Shown: positions 33,865 through 43,167, numbered from the stretch's first letter. The stretch is 64,000 nucleotides of DNA from Thalassotalea euphylliae (GCF_003390335.1 NZ_QUOU01000001.1:4340001-4404000), one strand, 5' to 3'. The notes: generated from the letters alone by a model not told the origin. Program-made: numbers and translations.

Positions 33865-35772
33865 TTGATCACTGCCCAAGACTTAGATGTTTACCGAGGC
33901 TCAAAAGCCTTAATTACCGATGCCACGTTTACTGTCCACGCCAAACATAAAGTTGGCCTAGTCGGTGCGAATGGCTGTGGCAAGTCATCACTATTTTCCG
34001 TGTTACTGGGCGGCCTTTCACCGGATAAAGGCGAGCTAAAAATGCCCGCTAAATGGCGAATCGCCACGGTAAAACAAGAAACCCCAGCCTTAGACGTAAG
34101 TGCACTGGACTATGTCATTGATGGCGACACTGAATATCGCGCCATTGAAGCCGAGCTTGAGCAAGCTCGTCTCGCCGATAATGGCACCTTAGAGGCGAGC
34201 CTATTAAACCAGCTAGAAACCATTGATGGCTATAGCCTCCCCGCGCGTGCTGGCGAATTGCTGCACGGCTTGGGATTTAGCCAAACGGAACTAAGTCAGC
34301 CAGTGAAAAGCTTCTCTGGTGGCTGGCGCATGCGCCTCAACTTAGCACAAGCATTGATTAGTCGAGCCGACTTATTGTTGCTGGATGAGCCAACCAACCA
34401 CTTAGACCTTGATGCCGTCATTTGGCTACAGCGGTGGTTAAAGCGCTTTGATGGCACGCTAGTACTAATTTCTCACGATCGTGACTTTCTCGACGATGTG
34501 GTTGGGCAAATTCTGCATATCGAGCGCCAAAGTGCCAAGTTGTACTCGGGCAATTACACCGCGTTTGAGCGACAGCGCGCTGAGCATTTAGCCCAGCAAG
34601 ACGCCGCTTACCAAAAACAGCAACGAGAAGTAGCTCATTTAACCAAATTTGTTGATCGTTTCCGCGCGAAAGCCAGTAAAGCGAAGCAAGCGCAAAGCCG
34701 TTTAAAGCGCCTGCAAAAGTTACCTGACTTGGCCCCAGCCCATGTTGATAGCCAGTTTACTTTTAGCTTCGAGCAACCTGAGCATTTACCTTACCCACTG
34801 CTGTCAATTACAGATACTGACTGCGGCTATGGTGAAACCCGTATTTTAGCGCAAGCGAATATCACCTTAGTACCAGGCACACGTTTGGGGTTATTAGGGC
34901 GAAATGGCGCGGGTAAATCGACCTTGATTAAGTCATTAGCCGGTGAGCTCGCCTTGCTGAGCGGCGAGCGTTTCTGCGCACAAGATTTAAATATTGGCTA
35001 TTTTTCTCAGCATCAACTGGAGCAACTTCACGGCAGTTCAACCGCACTTGAGCATATCTTGCGTGACGCGCCGCATTTTGGTGAACTCGATGCCCGTAAT
35101 TATCTAGGGCGTTTCGGTTTTAGCGGCGATCAGGCGTTGGCACAAGCCAGTACGATGTCGGGTGGTGAAAAAGCGCGACTTGTGCTCGCGCTGATTGTTT
35201 TGGCCAAGCCACAACTGCTGCTGCTGGATGAGCCCACTAACCACTTAGATTTGGAGATGCGCCAAGCCTTAGTGATGGCGCTGCAAGACTTCCAAGGGGC
35301 GATCATTCTCATTGCCCATGATCGTTATTTATTAGAATCTTGTGTTGACGAATTTTTATTGGTTGGGCAAGGCAAAGTCACCAATTTTGACGGTGACATC
35401 GACGATTACCAGCAATGGTTAAATGATGATAAAAAATTCACCAAAGCACAAACGGCTGAGCCTAAATCAGCGCAAAGCCCCAGTGTCGATAAAAAACAGC
35501 AGCGTCAGCAACAGGCTGAGCTACGCAAGCAAGCTGCACCACTGAAAAAGCAGGTAGACAAGCTCAACAAGCAGATGGCGCAGTGGCAAACTGAACTTGA
35601 CGAGGTCGAGGCCATTCTTGCCGATGGTGAAATTTATCAGTCAGACGACAAAGCCAAGCTATCAAGTTTACTCAAACAACAAGCAGCGTTGACGGGGCAG
35701 ATCGGTGATGCCGAAATGGAATGGCTTGATTTGGAAGAAAAAATTGACGCGATCATGAATCCAATCGCGTAA
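33865..35772 (+). CDS. yheS: ABC-F family ATPase (YheS-type)
   Basis: The 635-residue cytoplasmic protein has two ABC ATPase domains without membrane segments: Walker A VGANGCGKSS and GRNGAGKSTL, signatures SFSGGWRMRL and MSGGEKARL, and Walker B LLLLDEPTNHLDL twice. The linker between them contains the charged P-site region. The C-terminal coiled coil has AELRKQAAPLKKQVDKLNKQ. ABC-F proteins act on ribosomes. The start is a TTG at 33865 giving LITAQDLDVYRG, matching E. coli YheS (MIVFSSL), with GGA eight bases upstream. No ATG is suitable. Confidence 0.92.
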   Translation: MITAQDLDVYRGSKALITDATFTVHAKHKVGLVGANGCGKSSLFSVLLGGLSPDKGELKMPAKWRIATVKQETPALDVSALDYVIDGDTEYRAIEAELEQARLADNGTLEASLLNQLETIDGYSLPARAGELLHGLGFSQTELSQPVKSFSGGWRMRLNLAQALISRADLLLLDEPTNHLDLDAVIWLQRWLKRFDGTLVLISHDRDFLDDVVGQILHIERQSAKLYSGNYTAFERQRAEHLAQQDAAYQKQQREVAHLTKFVDRFRAKASKAKQAQSRLKRLQKLPDLAPAHVDSQFTFSFEQPEHLPYPLLSITDTDCGYGETRILAQANITLVPGTRLGLLGRNGAGKSTLIKSLAGELALLSGERFCAQDLNIGYFSQHQLEQLHGSSTALEHILRDAPHFGELDARNYLGRFGFSGDQALAQASTMSGGEKARLVLALIVLAKPQLLLLDEPTNHLDLEMRQALVMALQDFQGAIILIAHDRYLLESCVDEFLLVGQGKVTNFDGDIDDYQQWLNDDKKFTKAQTAEPKSAQSPSVDKKQQRQQQAELRKQAAPLKKQVDKLNKQMAQWQTELDEVEAILADGEIYQSDDKAKLSSLLKQQAALTGQIGDAEMEWLDLEEKIDAIMNPIA

Positions 35773-35884
35773 GATAAAGATAACACAATGATCTCTAACG
35801 CGAAATTGCTTTGTTTTTACGGCACTTTGATAGTGCTTTGCTACACTAAACAATAACGCGTTCATTTACGACAAGAGAGTTATT

Positions 35885-36610
35885 ATGAACAAACTTAACC
35901 TTGCTAGCCTAACGCTAGTGCTGTCAATATCCTCGCTATCAACCTTAGGCGCTGACTTAAAATCTGGCATTTATGAACTCAATCGCGGCCAGTTTAAAGC
36001 CGCTATGGCGGAGTTTCAGCCCTTGCTTGAAGAAGGCTACGCCCCTGCACAATACCAAGTGGCCATGATGTATAAAAATGGTTGGGGAATGCGCAAAAAT
36101 TTGCAAAAGTCATATCAGTTACTGACGCTTGCAGCCGATCAAAATTACCCTGACGCACAATTTGAGCTGGCCTTGATGTACACCGAAGGTGAGCCCGTAG
36201 AAAAAAACGCTAAGAAAGCTTTTGAACTCACTAAAAAGGCCGCCGATAAAGGACTAGCTAGCGCACAGTTCAATCTAGGGGTTATGTATGCAGAAGGAAC
36301 CGGTACTTATCGCGATAACACAAAAGCCGTGCGTGAATACGAAAAAGCAGCACGTCAGAACTATGCACTGGCACAATTTAACCTTGCCCTGATGCACTTT
36401 GAAGGAAAAGGCACAGAAAGAAGCCTATTCCAATCGTATATTTGGAATACCATTGCATCGCGCAATGGCTACAAACCGGCTGAGAGTAGTCGCGTGCTCG
36501 ACGAGCGCAAATTAGGCGTAGAGCAGATTAAAAAAGGCCGAGAAGAAGCCGACAGTCTCTATCGCAACTTGCTTGCCCAAGCCGAAATCAGAGCAAAGAA
36601 CAGTCAATAA
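35885..36610 (+). CDS. Sel1-repeat exported protein
   Basis: The 241-residue protein has a signal peptide (LASLTLVLSISSLSTLGA-DL). Four Sel1-like repeats of about 36 residues follow: YAPAQYQVAMMYKNGWGM, PDAQFELALMYTEGEPVE, ASAQFNLGVMYAEGTGTY, ALAQFNLALMHFEGKGTE. They form an alpha solenoid for protein binding, here in the periplasm. The C-terminal helix contains YIWNTIASRNGYKPA. An AAGAGAG ribosome-binding site precedes the start. The partner is unknown. Confidence 0.88.
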   Translation: MNKLNLASLTLVLSISSLSTLGADLKSGIYELNRGQFKAAMAEFQPLLEEGYAPAQYQVAMMYKNGWGMRKNLQKSYQLLTLAADQNYPDAQFELALMYTEGEPVEKNAKKAFELTKKAADKGLASAQFNLGVMYAEGTGTYRDNTKAVREYEKAARQNYALAQFNLALMHFEGKGTERSLFQSYIWNTIASRNGYKPAESSRVLDERKLGVEQIKKGREEADSLYRNLLAQAEIRAKNSQ

Positions 36611-36633
36611 TTAATCAATTTTAACGGGCATTA

Positions 36634-36647
36634 TTGATCTACATCAC
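36634..36647 (+). promoter_or_regulatory. FNR/CRP-like site upstream of the DUF3149 gene
   Basis: TTGATCTACATCAC matches the FNR consensus TTGAT-N4-ATCAA at 9 of 10 positions. Its right half plus the next base (TCACA) also fits CRP. It lies 56 bases before the start of the 42-residue membrane protein. Confidence 0.45.
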
Positions 36648-36703
36648 AAACCTATTCTGCTCCTTATTTACAATAGCAATCAGTAACAAATAAGGAGCAT
36701 GTC

Positions 36704-36832
36704 ATGGACATTCTTAAATCATTCTTTAACGACCCTGTGTTCTGGTTCTCTTTTGGCGGCTTGGCTATCGTACTCGCTATTTGTACCTTCTACGTTTACT
36801 TCTTCTTGAAGAACATTGCTGAAGATAAGTAA
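36704..36832 (+). CDS. DUF3149 small membrane protein (42 residues)
   Basis: The micro-gene starts ATG at 36704, six bases after a TAAGGAG ribosome-binding site. The protein begins MDILKSFFNDPVFWFSFGG, continues with LAIVLAICTFYVYFFLKNI, and ends AEDK. The short amphipathic head followed by one transmembrane helix and a lysine-rich tail is the DUF3149 pattern. Its function is unknown. An FNR/CRP-like site lies upstream, suggesting control by oxygen or carbon status. Confidence 0.85.
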   Translation: MDILKSFFNDPVFWFSFGGLAIVLAICTFYVYFFLKNIAEDK

Positions 36833-36929
36833 ATTTATCAGCTTAAACATAGGCTTACTAACAAGTTTTGAGGTTGGTTAACAAGCGTAAAATTCACGTA
36901 CATTTTTTAAACATTTTCTGTACTAGCTT

Positions 36930-36938
36930 TGCTATAAT
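36930..36938 (+). promoter_or_regulatory. Extended -10 promoter of the flagellin-like gene
   Basis: TGCTATAAT is a perfect extended -10 for the housekeeping sigma factor, 48 bases before the ATG. No flagellar sigma-28 pattern is seen. Confidence 0.5.
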
Positions 36939-36985
36939 GGAGCTTAACTCAGATAACTTGACTTTGAAAACATGGTGTCGTCGTT

Positions 36986-37672
36986 ATGATCTCTGTTAAC
37001 CAACAATCCTCTTCGCTCAGCTTTATTGAGCAGCAGCGTCAACGTCAAGAAGAAGCACAAGAACAGCTTTCTTCTGCTCGCCGTATTAACCGAGCGGCTG
37101 ACGATCCTGCGGGCCTGCAAATATCAGAGCGATTAACCTCGCAAATTAATGGTGACAGACAACTGAGCGTAAACGCTCAGGATCAAATCAACCTAAACAA
37201 TGTGCAAGAAGCCAGCTTGTCTGCTATTTCAGATAGCTTACAGCGCGCCAATGAACTTTCGGTGCAATCTGGTAGCGCATTCAATGATCCAAACGCTATT
37301 CAAGGTGAGCTCGACCAATTAACCGAACAGGTAAATGCGATTGCCGGTGAAGCACTGGGTGATCCAAATTTCTTATCCGGTTTAGACGCAAGTGACCCTG
37401 CAGCAACACAAGCGGCACTGGAAACGGCCTTTGAAAGTGTTAGCCAGCAAGCAACGGCACTGGGTGCCGATAGCAATAGCTTAGGCAGCCAAGTGAGCAC
37501 TTACGAAACATCCGTTGTGAATGTCAGTGCATCGCGCTCACGCATTCAAGATACGGATTTCGGGCAAGCTAGCTCAGAGCAAAAACAAGCGGAAGCACAA
37601 CTGCAAGCGGCAATAATTACACGCCGTGAAGAAGATTCGCGCCGTGGCCTGCTCGTTAACCAACTGGTCTAA
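36986..37672 (+). CDS. Orphan flagellin-like protein
   Basis: The 228-residue protein resembles the D0/D1 ends of flagellin. The N-terminal part has QEQLSSARRINRAADDPAGLQISERLTSQI, NVQEASLSAISDSLQRANELSVQSGS and QGELDQLTEQVNAIA. The C-terminal part has SRSRIQDTDFGQASSEQKQAEAQL, then IITRREEDSRRGLLVNQLV. The last segment differs from the usual flagellin D0 end and is charged. There is no central variable domain. No flagellar genes are nearby. It is a single gene with an extended -10 promoter and its own terminator. It could be a minor filament component, a junction protein or a domesticated secreted helix-bundle protein. Confidence 0.75.
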   Translation: MISVNQQSSSLSFIEQQRQRQEEAQEQLSSARRINRAADDPAGLQISERLTSQINGDRQLSVNAQDQINLNNVQEASLSAISDSLQRANELSVQSGSAFNDPNAIQGELDQLTEQVNAIAGEALGDPNFLSGLDASDPAATQAALETAFESVSQQATALGADSNSLGSQVSTYETSVVNVSASRSRIQDTDFGQASSEQKQAEAQLQAAIITRREEDSRRGLLVNQLV

Positions 37673-37756
37673 TTAACGTGTTGAAGCGTTCGCTTAATCA
37701 TTTCGTTTAATCAGGTTAAGCCAGCAGTTTTCTAAACAGTTAAGATCCGTATAATA

Positions 37757-37791
37757 AAGCTTATCCATCATCATTATGGGTAGGCTTTTTT
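37757..37791 (+). terminator. Rho-independent terminator after the flagellin-like gene
   Basis: A 10-bp stem AAGCTTATCC / GGGTAGGCTT (with G-T pairs) is followed by a run of T residues. An upstream ATG of the next frame at 37776 falls within it, which supports the later yheT start. Confidence 0.8.
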
Positions 37792-37811
37792 GTTTATTCC
37801 GCTCAACATTC

Positions 37812-38783
37812 ATGATCACAACTAGCAACTTTAAACCTGCATGGTGGCTGCGTAACGCTCACCTGCAAACCATTCTGGCGAAGTTTTTCAGAAAAAAACA
37901 ATGGATCGCGCTGCACAAGTCAAGCCTTGAAACCCCGGACGATGATTTTATCGATCTTGCGTGGACAGCACTACCAGAGCGCAATAATACCAAACCCATT
38001 GTAGTGGTGCTACACGGCTTAGAAGGCTCGGCAGATAGCCATTATGCCAAGGGAATGCTAAGCGCGATCAAAGCCCGTGGCTGGATAGGATTATTGATGC
38101 ACTTTCGCGGTTGCAGTGGTCGTCCAAACCGTCAGGGACGCTCTTACCACTCAGGTGATACGCGTGACATTAGTTTTTTATCTGAGTGGTTACACAACCT
38201 CTATCCACAAGCACCAAAGGCCGCGGTTGGCTTTTCCTTGGGTGGCAATGTGCTAACCCGCTATCTTGCTGAGCAGCAAAATCATCCCTATCGAGCAGCA
38301 ACCGTTATCTGTGCTCCGCTCGATTTAACCAGTTGTAGCCGTCACATCGCTAAAGGTAGCTCGCGAATTTATCAAAAATACTTAGTGGATATGTTAAAAG
38401 CCAACACACTCGTGAAGGTTGAACAGCAACTATTGCCTCAAATTTGCCCGACAAAACTTGCCAAAGTAAGTGAACTTTGGGACTTTGATCATATGGTGAC
38501 AGCGCCCATCAACGGCTTCGCCAGCGCCGAAGACTACTACCACAAAGCTAGCGGTAAGCCAGTAATGAGTGATATTCATGTGCCATGCTTGTTTATTCAC
38601 GCTGCCGACGATCCTTTTTTGGATCACGAGCAGATTGTGCCAAAACAAACCTTGCCTGAGCATATTCAATTTGAAATCAGTAAAAAAGGCGGACACGTTG
38701 GCTTTATCAGTGGCAATAATCCCTTTAAGCCTGATTACTGGTTAGAGCAACGGGCGCCAGACTATTTGAGTGAATTTCTATGA
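37812..38783 (+). CDS. yheT: YheT family alpha/beta hydrolase
   Basis: The 323-residue hydrolase has the YheT signatures: FKPAWWLRNAHLQTI near the N-terminus, LHGLEGSADSHYAKGM, FRGCSGRPNRQGRSYHSGDTRD, and the nucleophile elbow VGFSLGGNVL with its serine. The catalytic His lies near GGHVGFISG. The ATG at 37812 is chosen over 37776, which sits in the terminator stem. It overlaps yheU by 4 bases (ATGA), the E. coli order. The substrate is unknown; the family is EMB8/YheT-like esterases. Confidence 0.92.
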   Translation: MITTSNFKPAWWLRNAHLQTILAKFFRKKQWIALHKSSLETPDDDFIDLAWTALPERNNTKPIVVVLHGLEGSADSHYAKGMLSAIKARGWIGLLMHFRGCSGRPNRQGRSYHSGDTRDISFLSEWLHNLYPQAPKAAVGFSLGGNVLTRYLAEQQNHPYRAATVICAPLDLTSCSRHIAKGSSRIYQKYLVDMLKANTLVKVEQQLLPQICPTKLAKVSELWDFDHMVTAPINGFASAEDYYHKASGKPVMSDIHVPCLFIHAADDPFLDHEQIVPKQTLPEHIQFEISKKGGHVGFISGNNPFKPDYWLEQRAPDYLSEFL

Positions 38784-39016
38784 TTATCCCCTACCAAGAA
38801 ATCCAGCCAGAAACCTTGACCAAGTTAATTCAAGAGTTTGTACTGCGTGAAGGCACAGATTACGGCTTAGAAGACGTCGAGTTAACGCAGAAAATTGCCC
38901 AAGTTAAACAGCAGCTAGTCACTGGCCAAGCGGTTATTGTTTACTCTGAGCTTTATGAAACGGTAAATATTATGCCAAGTACAAACGTCGACCAATATTT
39001 ATCCCAACCGGAATAA
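38780..39016 (+). CDS. yheU: YheU family protein (UPF0270)
   Basis: The 78-residue protein begins MIIPYQEIQPETLTKLIQEFVLREGTDYG, the YheU signature, and continues with VKQQLVTGQAVIVYSELYETVNI. It is a small soluble protein of unknown function. It is translationally coupled to yheT by a 4-base overlap. Confidence 0.93.
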   Translation: MIIPYQEIQPETLTKLIQEFVLREGTDYGLEDVELTQKIAQVKQQLVTGQAVIVYSELYETVNIMPSTNVDQYLSQPE

Positions 39017-39078
39017 TCACTGGCCGAGAGTAGATTGTTTAATGCTATTCGAGCGTGACCATCTGATCACATATCGGC

Positions 39079-39230
39079 ATCCTGTCTCTGGCATTTTCCT
39101 CCGATAAGGCATAACGAATGCCCTAAACATTGCTACTGTTTGACATCCTGTCACCGCGGCATACCGTATGTCCTAGACATCGCCACTCTTTGATGTCCTG
39201 TCACCGTGGCATACCGTACTTCCTGTACAT
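39079..39230. repeat. Intergenic repeat element, degenerate array of three units
   Basis: Units begin near 39079, 39141 and 39191. The latter two share TGTCACCG-GGCATACCGTA and TCCT--ACAT, with about seven differences in 40 bases and a 50-base period; the first is longer and more degraded. Sequence match to 29907-29972 is clear, and the last unit abuts a terminator stem here as there. Confidence 0.7.
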
Positions 39231-39256
39231 AAAAGCCAACTTTACGTTGGCTTTTA
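39231..39256. terminator. Bidirectional terminator between yheU and the acylase gene
   Basis: A 10-bp stem AAAAGCCAAC / GTTGGCTTTT with a 5-base loop lies between convergent genes and ends in T-rich sequence on both strands. Confidence 0.75.
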
Positions 39257-39280
39257 GAACATTTTTAGCCACGTTAGCTA

Positions 39281-41848
39281 TTATTCCCCAGAAGTAATTG
39301 TAATTTCGCCTATTTTATTATTTTCAATGTCCTCTTCGGTAAAGCGAAGTGGTCTTAATTGCGGCTGCTGAGAATAAAGCATGGTTTGATCTAAATTGTG
39401 ATCTGCGCCAAACGCATGTGATTGCGAATAGCTTAACAAGCCACGAGCTACCGGCCCTTCATCAGTAAAGTTCACCACTGTCATCCAGCTACTACCATAA
39501 TTAATGTGGTAGCCTTCACCTTCGACACTCATCATGGTATTTGGCAGCGTTGGGTAAGTATGGCGTGGTAATAAAGTACCATTATTACTGGTAGCCGCTC
39601 TAAAGACGTTAAAACCACCTTCAATATTATGCGCCCCTGCCCATGGAATTTTCACGCCGGTTGCTTGCCCATCAGGTGTACTACGTTCCACAAACTGAAC
39701 CGTACCTAGCACCTCGTCTAACGCTACGCCAGCTGACTCTACCGTCATAATTGCCCGTGCAAACTGAGTTAACACCTCAGGCGTTGCCGCCAATGTATTG
39801 GGCGTTGTAATAGGATTAGCCGGATCGAAATCATTTTGCCATTGCGGCGCGAGATTAAACTGAAAAGCAAATTCGCGGAACAGGTGACCGGCACTGCTAT
39901 TTAGGTTCATTGTGCCATCCCATTGCGCCAATGCACTGCAGCCCGCGCTAATATCGATATTTTGGCCATCAACATTAACGGGCGTATTGCCCTGATTTTG
40001 ACACATGGTGAGTAAGTCGCTAAGAACTGCTTCACCCAAATAATTGCGATTACCGAGCAGCGCTTGTTCCACTTCTTCTGGGGTAAACAAACCGTCACTG
40101 CCAGCTGCGTCTGCTAACAATTTATGCGCCATACGCGAACGCAATGATTGTTGATTATCCACTTGCCCATAAAGCGGTGAAACGCCTGTAATTGGCGCCT
40201 GTGCATTCGTTAGCCAAAAGCTGTCGTTAGAGTTTTGCACATAGTCAGTGCCTGAATACTTAGGTGCTTGTTCATAAGGAACAGGGCGATCAAAATCAAA
40301 CGCCGAAATAAACGCTGGTAAAACGGTAAAACCTGCTTGTTGTTTGGCGCCAATCAATAACGGGTTGGTCGTTAACTCAGTGATCGCAGTATCGGTTAAA
40401 AACGGTACGGTTGAATCATCAATGTAAAAGACATTGCCTTCTCGATCCGCTGCCATAGTATTGTTAAAAATAACACCATCGTGATCTCTAAACGCTTGCT
40501 TAAACTCGTCCATATTAGTGGCAAGGTTCATCGCCAGCCAATGGTCGACAATATCCAAATTGGCGGTGTTGGCATCTTTAATTGCGTATGCGTCGCCATC
40601 TGGTCCCCATTCAAAAGCTCCCGGTACAACAACCATAGGCCCTTGATGAGTTGCGTAACTATTTTTGGCAAGTTGTATGGTTTGCCCCGGCGCCACGGCA
40701 ACATCAATCACTAATTCACGACGAGTGATCGGACGGTTTACCCCATCGACCACTTGTGACAACTGACTTGGGTCGCCATCGTTTAGCGTCAACTGATACA
40801 AGACAAAATGCTCAGCGGTCGAAAACGTATGTGTCCAGGCAACATTTTCATTAAAACCGATATTCACAACGCCTGGCACGCCCATTAGCGAGCCGCCCAT
40901 AACATTCATATAACCCGGAATAGTTGAGTGAAATTGCCAGAATCTGAGATTGCCGGTATGGGGAAAGTGAGGGTTTGCCAAGACCATACCTTTACCGTTA
41001 GCGGTTCTGTCTTTACCTAGCCCCCAGCCATTAGAGCCAAGCTCTTGTTCGTTTATCTCTGGCATCGTCACTTTCGGGTTAATTTTAAAAGGCAATTCTT
41101 CAGCAGCTGCTTTCGCCGCTTTACTCCCCTTTGGAAAGGGTAAAAACGATTCACCTTGAGGCGCAGCAGCAAACATGGCGCCTAAGAAGTTCGCTGCACC
41201 GGGTAAATGGGCAATCCCCAAGGAATATGTGAGCATGTCGAGATCGCTAATTGGCTGCACCCAAGGTTGGCCAGCACAAGCTGGATCAATATTCTCTACG
41301 CCCGTATCAGCAAGATATTTGTTGTAGCCCTGGGCATAGCCTGACAGCATTGCCTGCGAGTTAGTCGACATGCCGCGAATACTATTCTGGGCGATATTGC
41401 GAATATCTAAGGTAAGGAAACCAAAATCACTGATTAAGTGTTCTGAATCGCCAGATCCAGGCACCATATCAGGGCCATAGTATTTAGCGCGCTCCGAGTT
41501 ATATTTAAGAATTTGATCCGCCAAAATACAGATATTATCTCTGGCAAACGCATAGCCAACGCCATAAGCTAAGCTTTCTAAATTATCGGCTTTAACGTGC
41601 GGCACCCCAAAGTCTGTCCAACGAATATTGGCGCTAAGCTGACCTTCCGGCGCAAAAGCCGGTACCACATCAACGGGCATTGGTGGCTGCGGAACTTCTG
41701 GTGTCGGCGGCTCAAAACTGGACTGACTATTATACGTAAAATCGCCATTGCCACAGGCGCTCAATAGCATTGAAAAAGACAGTAATGAGATTGGTTTCAG
41801 CAGCCTGAGCTTACTCAAACCTTTTACAGATGAGTTAAGTGATATCAA
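39281..41848 (-). CDS. Penicillin-acylase-family (Ntn-hydrolase) lipoprotein
   Basis: The 855-residue protein has a lipoprotein signal ending LSAC (Cys32). The start of the mature protein resembles acylases (IRWTDFGVPHVKADNLESLAYGVGYAFARDN). The autoprocessing site GSNGWGLG places the catalytic N-terminal Ser at residue 272. A beta-chain motif VLANPHFPHTGNLRFWQFH and SLMGVPGVVNIGFNENVAWTHT follows. The family includes acyl-homoserine-lactone acylases (PvdQ, QuiP) and beta-lactam acylases; the substrate cannot be set from sequence. Envelope anchoring is likely. It is monocistronic. Confidence 0.9.
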   Translation of the reverse strand: MISLNSSVKGLSKLRLLKPISLLSFSMLLSACGNGDFTYNSQSSFEPPTPEVPQPPMPVDVVPAFAPEGQLSANIRWTDFGVPHVKADNLESLAYGVGYAFARDNICILADQILKYNSERAKYYGPDMVPGSGDSEHLISDFGFLTLDIRNIAQNSIRGMSTNSQAMLSGYAQGYNKYLADTGVENIDPACAGQPWVQPISDLDMLTYSLGIAHLPGAANFLGAMFAAAPQGESFLPFPKGSKAAKAAAEELPFKINPKVTMPEINEQELGSNGWGLGKDRTANGKGMVLANPHFPHTGNLRFWQFHSTIPGYMNVMGGSLMGVPGVVNIGFNENVAWTHTFSTAEHFVLYQLTLNDGDPSQLSQVVDGVNRPITRRELVIDVAVAPGQTIQLAKNSYATHQGPMVVVPGAFEWGPDGDAYAIKDANTANLDIVDHWLAMNLATNMDEFKQAFRDHDGVIFNNTMAADREGNVFYIDDSTVPFLTDTAITELTTNPLLIGAKQQAGFTVLPAFISAFDFDRPVPYEQAPKYSGTDYVQNSNDSFWLTNAQAPITGVSPLYGQVDNQQSLRSRMAHKLLADAAGSDGLFTPEEVEQALLGNRNYLGEAVLSDLLTMCQNQGNTPVNVDGQNIDISAGCSALAQWDGTMNLNSSAGHLFREFAFQFNLAPQWQNDFDPANPITTPNTLAATPEVLTQFARAIMTVESAGVALDEVLGTVQFVERSTPDGQATGVKIPWAGAHNIEGGFNVFRAATSNNGTLLPRHTYPTLPNTMMSVEGEGYHINYGSSWMTVVNFTDEGPVARGLLSYSQSHAFGADHNLDQTMLYSQQPQLRPLRFTEEDIENNKIGEITITSGE

Positions 41849-42216
41849 AGTATGTTCCTCTTATGTTTGTGCCGTGTTGTCTTTGTATGTATTTGTATGT
41901 CTTTTATTTTTTAGGTTGATGTAGGCATTTCCCCAAATGCCATACATGAATTATTTTGTAGCATAGCGACTTAAATTGCTCAAATAAGCACCACTAATAG
42001 CCAACTATTCGCTATTTAAGGGGAAGTCGTGAACAGTCAAAACACAACAAGCAGTGCCTTTGTTTAAGAAAGACTGAGGAAGCGTGACTAACAACCACAC
42101 AAAGTGCTCATATCAATCCGCATGATAGTGCGACTCATTTACTTTACTTAAAAAGCTAATTTGGTTAGGGTCAGCGATAAGAAGTACGACTAAGCCGTTG
42201 GTTGCAGGGAAGTAAA
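41849..42216. other. Divergent intergenic region, nothing further recognised
   Basis: These 368 bases separate the minus-strand acylase from the plus-strand outer-membrane protein and should hold both promoters. An AGGGAAG ribosome-binding site for the latter is at the end. No hairpin, RNA or repeat is obvious. Confidence 0.4.
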
Positions 42217-42999
42217 ATGAATAAAAAGGCATTATGGGGCTTAACCTTAGGTGCATTAACCTTAGTTTCAACAGCTTATGCTGACGAAGAGAACTTATCG
42301 CCTTTTGTCCAAGAATTGCTCCTGAGCAACAGTGGCGATAATCAAGCGCATGGCGAGTGGCAATGGGCTGTCTCCAATCAATACCTTAGGCAACCAGCAA
42401 GTAAATTATCCATACTCGCTACCGAGCTCGAATACGGCATAAGCTCTCGATTAACCTTAGGTTTGGAATTGCCTTACGCTTATCTCAAGCCTGATCAAGA
42501 CAAGCATATCAATGGCATTGGTAATGTCGAGGTAAGCGCCTTGTATAGGCTATTAGCCCAAGATAATTACTACTTATCCCTAGCTGTAGAAAAATCTTTT
42601 GATACCGCTGCAACTGAGGTCGCGGATACTCAAGAAGATGGCTGGGAAGTTGATCTGATTTATTTGACCCAAATTGCCAGCAACCACCAACTCAAAACTT
42701 CTTTTATCACCGAATTTGAAGACGATGAAAGCAGATACCAAGTGGCTATCGCTTGGCTCTATCAGCACGCAGCGCTTGCCACAGCCGTCGAACTAAACTG
42801 GTATGATGCGGTTGAACATGAAGTACAAGAAAACCCGGTGCAGCAAACAGAAAATGATGACCAAGCATGGCAAATTGCGCTCAGCGCAGTTTGGCAATAT
42901 GACAATGACCAAGAAGTTCAGTTAGGTATACCTATTGGTCTAAGTAGCAATATCGCCGGTTGGGGAGTTACGGTTATCTGGTCAATCGAATGGGAATAA
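42217..42999 (+). CDS. Outer-membrane protein, phenol-degradation MetA-pathway-like
   Basis: The 260-residue protein has a signal peptide (LWGLTLGALTLVSTAYA-DEE). The mature part resembles the beta-barrel Phenol_MetA_deg family: ELEYGISSRLTLGLELPYAYL, NGIGNVEVSALYRLL, YYLSLAVEKSFDT, then strands ending GWGVTVIWSIEWE with a C-terminal aromatic. It contains many acidic residues. The family name is historical; most members are simple outer-membrane channels. The ATG at 42217 is chosen for its ribosome-binding site over an in-frame TTG at 42202. Confidence 0.72.
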   Translation: MNKKALWGLTLGALTLVSTAYADEENLSPFVQELLLSNSGDNQAHGEWQWAVSNQYLRQPASKLSILATELEYGISSRLTLGLELPYAYLKPDQDKHINGIGNVEVSALYRLLAQDNYYLSLAVEKSFDTAATEVADTQEDGWEVDLIYLTQIASNHQLKTSFITEFEDDESRYQVAIAWLYQHAALATAVELNWYDAVEHEVQENPVQQTENDDQAWQIALSAVWQYDNDQEVQLGIPIGLSSNIAGWGVTVIWSIEWE

Positions 43000-43167
43000 T
43001 ACGGCCGCTTTGACAAGCCCTTTGAAAGATGGCCGAAACCTTCCCTCAAATCAAGGCCACTAATTTATCTAAAATCAATAAATAACGGAAAAGCTATTGA
43101 TATTTTTCGTGATTATTTCTATTGTCTTTATAGAAGTTACACCGTCTTAGCAAGGAGCGCTTTTACA

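Noticed and set aside
39079..39230. CRISPR-like array
   Set aside because: The units are diverged, have unequal lengths, and lack unique equal-sized spacers or cas genes; a related copy occurs singly at 29907.
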